From Hydractinia symbiolongicarpus (taxonomy: Eukaryota > Cnidaria > Hydrozoa > Anthoathecata > Hydractiniidae): 64,000 nt of DNA. Made by a program: the position numbers and the translations under genes. Below the pieces are notes generated by a model. The model was not told the DNA's origin, did not search any database, and worked only from the letters and a program-made list of their open reading frames with translations. This document shows positions 60,326 through 64,000 of this stretch, piece by piece; position 1 is the stretch's first letter, and each line of letters starts with the position of its first letter. The stretch covers positions 21,613,501 through 21,677,500 of the forward strand of contig NC_079881.1 of NCBI RefSeq assembly GCF_029227915.1. The letters run 5' to 3'.

Positions 60326-60466
60326 AGCTTTGCGCAGTGGCATTACCATAGCCAATGAGGTTTAACCGAGGCGTGGTGATTGCTAATTGAAAACTTTTCC
60401 CAATATCCCGCATGACGGCGTGAAACATCGCCGGCGTTGCAATATTTGGAGGTTCCCACTGGGACC
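60326..60466 (+). ncRNA. U4: U4 snRNA, copy 114
   Basis: Same as copy 2. Spacer has A277G and C514G, as in unit 3. Confidence 0.95.
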
Positions 60467-60859
60467 ATGCCTAAAAATAGAAATCTGCTGAGCTCACGAA
60501 GACTGCGTCGAATGCAAGAAAAGCGCAAAAATTCTTGTTTGCTCGCTTCCGGATGGAGAAGAACCCTTTCGTGTAAAGCAGGACACATTATGCATCGCCT
60601 CTTTTCAACGCAACTGGTCGCTTCCGCAGACGGTGGGCATTCTAGGTGTAAATGGCGAATCAGTGGTGGAGACAAAGCGCTCGTTGCGGCACTGGCCCTT
60701 ACTCTCACGACGACAACGGACACTTGTCTTAGTTCGGCTATGAATATGAAAACTGTTTAAGTGGCACAAGGGAAAGGCGAGATGGGGACCAAAATGCCGT
60801 AACCACAAGCAATCGATAACGTTAAAGAAGCACGCGATGGTTGCCGCTCTTGTTGGGTT

Positions 60860-61000
60860 AGCTTTGCGCAGTGGCATTACCATAGCCAATGAGGTTTAAC
60901 CGAGGCGTGGTGATTGCTAATTGAAAACTTTTCCCAATATCCCGCATGACGGCGTGAGACATCGCTGGCGTTGCAATATTTGGAGGTTCCCACTTGGACC
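60860..61000 (+). ncRNA. U4: U4 snRNA, copy 115 (variant)
   Basis: C107T (60966) and G136T (60995), as in copy 4, plus A99G (60958) in the apical loop of the central stem-loop. Confidence 0.93.
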
Positions 61001-61393
61001 ATGCCTAAAAATAGAAATCTGCTGAGCTCACGAAGACTGCGTCGAATGCAAGAAAAGCGCAAAAATTCTTGTTTGCTCGCTTCCGGATGGAGAAGAACCC
61101 TTTCGTGTAAAGCAGGACACATTATGCATCGCCTCTTTTCAACGCAACTGGTCACTTCCGCAGACGGTGGGCATTCTAGGTGTAAATGGCGAATCAGTGG
61201 TGGAGACAAAGCGCTCGTTGCGGCACTGGCCCTTACTCTCACGACGACAACGGACACTTGTCTTAGTTCGGCTATGAATATGAAAACTGTTTAAGTGGCA
61301 CAAGGGAAAGGCGAGATGGGGACCAAAATGCCGTAACCACAAGCAATCGATAACGTTAAAGAAGCACGCGATGGTTGCCGCTCTTGTTGGCTT

Positions 61394-61534
61394 AGCTTTG
61401 CGCAGTGGCATTACCATAGCCAATGAGGTTTAACCAAGGCGTGGTGATTGCTAATTGAAAACTTTTCCCAATATCCCGCATGACGGCGTGAAACATCGCC
61501 GGCGTTGCAATATTTGGAGGTTCCCACTGGGACC
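61394..61534 (+). ncRNA. U4: U4 snRNA, copy 116 (kink-turn variant)
   Basis: G43A (61436), as in copies 50 and 105. Confidence 0.91.
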
Positions 61535-61927
61535 ATGCCTAAAAATAGAAATCTGCTGAGCTCACGAAGACTGCGTCGAATGCAAGAAAAGCGCAAAAAT
61601 TCTTGTTTGCTCGCTTCCGGATGGAGAAGAACCCTTTCGTGTAAAGCAGGACACATTATGCATCGCCTCTTTTCAACGCAACTGGTCACTTCCGCAGACG
61701 GTGGGCATTCTAGGTGTAAATGGCGAATCAGTGGTGGAGACAAAGCGCTCGTTGCGGCACTGGCCCTTACTCTCACGACGACAACGGACACTTGTCTTAG
61801 TTCGGCTATGAATATGAAAACTGTTTAAGTGGCACAAGGGAAAGGCGAGATGGGGACCAAAATGCCGTAACCACAAGCAATCGATAACGTTAAAGAAGCA
61901 CGCGATGGTTGCCGCTCTTGTTGGCTT

Positions 61928-62068
61928 AGCTTTGCGCAGTGGCATTACCATAGCCAATGAGGTTTAACCGAGGCGTGGTGATTGCTAATTGAAAACTTTT
62001 CCCAATATCCCGCATGACGGCGTGAAACATCGCCGGCGTTGCAATATTTGGAGGTTCCCACTGGGACC
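61928..62068 (+). ncRNA. U4: U4 snRNA, copy 117
   Basis: Same as copy 2. Spacer has C514G alone. Confidence 0.95.
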
Positions 62069-62461
62069 ATGCCTAAAAATAGAAATCTGCTGAGCTCACG
62101 AAGACTGCGTCGAATGCAAGAAAAGCGCAAAAATTCTTGTTTGCTCGCTTCCGGATGGAGAAGAACCCTTTCGTGTAAAGCAGGACACATTATGCATCGC
62201 CTCTTTTCAACGCAACTGGTCACTTCCGCAGACGGTGGGCATTCTAGGTGTAAATGGCGAATCAGTGGTGGAGACAAAGCGCTCGTTGCGGCACTGGCCC
62301 TTACTCTCACGACGACAACGGACACTTGTCTTAGTTCGGCTATGAATATGAAAACTGTTTAAGTGGCACAAGGGAAAGGCGAGATGGGGACCAAAATGCC
62401 GTAACCACAAGCAATCGATAACGTTAAAGAAGCACGCGATGGTTGCCGCTCTTGTTGGGTT

Positions 62462-62602
62462 AGCTTTGCGCAGTGGCATTACCATAGCCAATGAGGTTTA
62501 ACCGAGGCGTGGTGATTGCTAATTGAAAACTTTTCCCAATATCCCGCATGACGGCGTGAAACATCGCCGGCGTTGCAATATTTGGAGGTTCCCACTGGGA
62601 CC
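62462..62602 (+). ncRNA. U4: U4 snRNA, copy 118
   Basis: Same as copy 2. Spacer has a private T to C at 62731 and A472T at 62948, 48 bp before copy 119. Confidence 0.95.
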
Positions 62603-62995
62603 ATGCCTAAAAATAGAAATCTGCTGAGCTCACGAAGACTGCGTCGAATGCAAGAAAAGCGCAAAAATTCTTGTTTGCTCGCTTCCGGATGGAGAAGAAC
62701 CCTTTCGTGTAAAGCAGGACACATTATGCACCGCCTCTTTTCAACGCAACTGGTCACTTCCGCAGACGGTGGGCATTCTAGGTGTAAATGGCGAATCAGT
62801 GGTGGAGACAAAGCGCTCGTTGCGGCACTGGCCCTTACTCTCACGACGACAACGGACACTTGTCTTAGTTCGGCTATGAATATGAAAACTGTTTAAGTGG
62901 CACAAGGGAAAGGCGAGATGGGGACCAAAATGCCGTAACCACAAGCATTCGATAACGTTAAAGAAGCACGCGATGGTTGCCGCTCTTGTTGGCTT

Positions 62996-63136
62996 AGCTT
63001 TGCGCAGTGGCATTACCATAGCCAATGAGGTTTAACCGAGGCGTGGTGATTGCTAATTGAAAACTTTTCCCAATATCCCGCATGACGGCGTGAAACATCG
63101 CCGGCGTTGCAATATTTGGAGGTTCCCACTGGGACC
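62996..63136 (+). ncRNA. U4: U4 snRNA, copy 119
   Basis: Same as copy 2; consensus spacer follows. Confidence 0.95.
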
Positions 63137-63529
63137 ATGCCTAAAAATAGAAATCTGCTGAGCTCACGAAGACTGCGTCGAATGCAAGAAAAGCGCAAAA
63201 ATTCTTGTTTGCTCGCTTCCGGATGGAGAAGAACCCTTTCGTGTAAAGCAGGACACATTATGCATCGCCTCTTTTCAACGCAACTGGTCACTTCCGCAGA
63301 CGGTGGGCATTCTAGGTGTAAATGGCGAATCAGTGGTGGAGACAAAGCGCTCGTTGCGGCACTGGCCCTTACTCTCACGACGACAACGGACACTTGTCTT
63401 AGTTCGGCTATGAATATGAAAACTGTTTAAGTGGCACAAGGGAAAGGCGAGATGGGGACCAAAATGCCGTAACCACAAGCAATCGATAACGTTAAAGAAG
63501 CACGCGATGGTTGCCGCTCTTGTTGGCTT

Positions 63530-63670
63530 AGCTTTGCGCAGTGGCATTACCATAGCCAATGAGGTTTAACCGAGGCGTGGTGATTGCTAATTGAAAACTT
63601 TTCCCAATATCCCGCATGACGGCGTGAAACATCGCCGGCGTTGCAATATTTGGAGGTTCCCACTGGGACC
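63530..63670 (+). ncRNA. U4: U4 snRNA, copy 120
   Basis: Same as copy 2. Spacer has A277G and is cut by the window end before the next U4 gene. Confidence 0.95.
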
Positions 63671-64000
63671 ATGCCTAAAAATAGAAATCTGCTGAGCTCA
63701 CGAAGACTGCGTCGAATGCAAGAAAAGCGCAAAAATTCTTGTTTGCTCGCTTCCGGATGGAGAAGAACCCTTTCGTGTAAAGCAGGACACATTATGCATC
63801 GCCTCTTTTCAACGCAACTGGTCGCTTCCGCAGACGGTGGGCATTCTAGGTGTAAATGGCGAATCAGTGGTGGAGACAAAGCGCTCGTTGCGGCACTGGC
63901 CCTTACTCTCACGACGACAACGGACACTTGTCTTAGTTCGGCTATGAATATGAAAACTGTTTAAGTGGCACAAGGGAAAGGCGAGATGGGGACCAAAATG

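Larger units (their letters stand above)
1..64000 (+). repeat. Tandem array of 534-bp U4 snRNA gene units (about 119.9 units)
   Basis: The same 534-bp sequence repeats head to tail from the first base to the last. Units start at 1, 535, 1069 and so on up to 46459; unit 88 is 535 bp because of one extra C; units then start at 46994, 47528 and so on up to 63548, and the last is cut after 453 bp. Each unit holds one 141-nt U4 gene and a 393-bp spacer. By hand count there are about 190 single-base differences from consensus over the window, one 1-bp insertion and no other indel. Both ends are inside the array, so the true array is longer. Such uniformity is expected from unequal exchange or gene conversion; I infer this and did not test it. 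Confidence 0.98.

Noticed and set aside
1-64000. CRISPR array or bacterial repeat system
   Set aside because: The repeat is 534 bp with no variable spacers and no cas genes, and the repeated content is a U4 snRNA gene.
1-64000. Plain non-genic satellite DNA
   Set aside because: The repeat has a complete U4 RNA with conserved fold and plausible promoter and 3' signals. A satellite that captured U4 is still possible, but 'non-genic' is not supported.

Overview
The whole window is one head-to-tail tandem array of a 534-bp unit, about 119.9 units with no unrelated DNA at either edge. Each unit carries one U4 spliceosomal snRNA gene of 141 nt on the + strand and a 393-bp spacer. There are 119 complete U4 copies and one (copy 1) whose first 18 nt lie left of the window. 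I identified U4 from the 5' end AGCTTTGCGCAG, the kink-turn 5' stem-loop, the ATTGCTAAT segment that pairs with U6, the GAAAACTTTTCCCAATA single-stranded region, a central stem-loop, an Sm-type site and a terminal hairpin. These are in the order and numbering of vertebrate U4.

The organism is very probably an animal, more likely an invertebrate. The RNA resembles metazoan U4. The spacer has a PSE-like element 50 to 65 bp upstream of the gene, no TATA box, and a 3'-box-like AAAAATAGA 7 nt after the RNA. I cannot name the species. Nothing suggests a bacterium or a phage, and no protein-coding gene is credible: the open frames are by-products of a repeat length divisible by three.

Layout: units 1-88 are in one register. 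Unit 88 is one base longer, the only length change, and units 89-120 continue 1 bp shifted. Copies differ from the consensus by only about 0.3% (hand count), and gene and spacer are about equally uniform, so the array is young or strongly homogenised. Shared point variants show larger repeats laid over the monomers: related blocks in units 32-48, 50-64 and 66-76; a 5-unit tandem duplication (units 74-78 and 79-83); a 15-unit-spaced pair (91-94 and 106-109); an 18-unit-spaced pair (7-10 and 25-28); and a pair 111 units apart (3-4 and 114-115).

About 91 complete U4 copies look identical and intact. About 28 carry changes in the RNA, most of which keep base pairing. A few hit functional positions: the U6-pairing segment (copies 43, 59, 73), the kink-turn (32, 50, 105, 116) and its terminal stem (110). 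'Spacer offset n' below means base n of the unit, with base 1 of the window as offset 1. U4 nucleotides are numbered 1-141 from the A of AGCTTTGCG.
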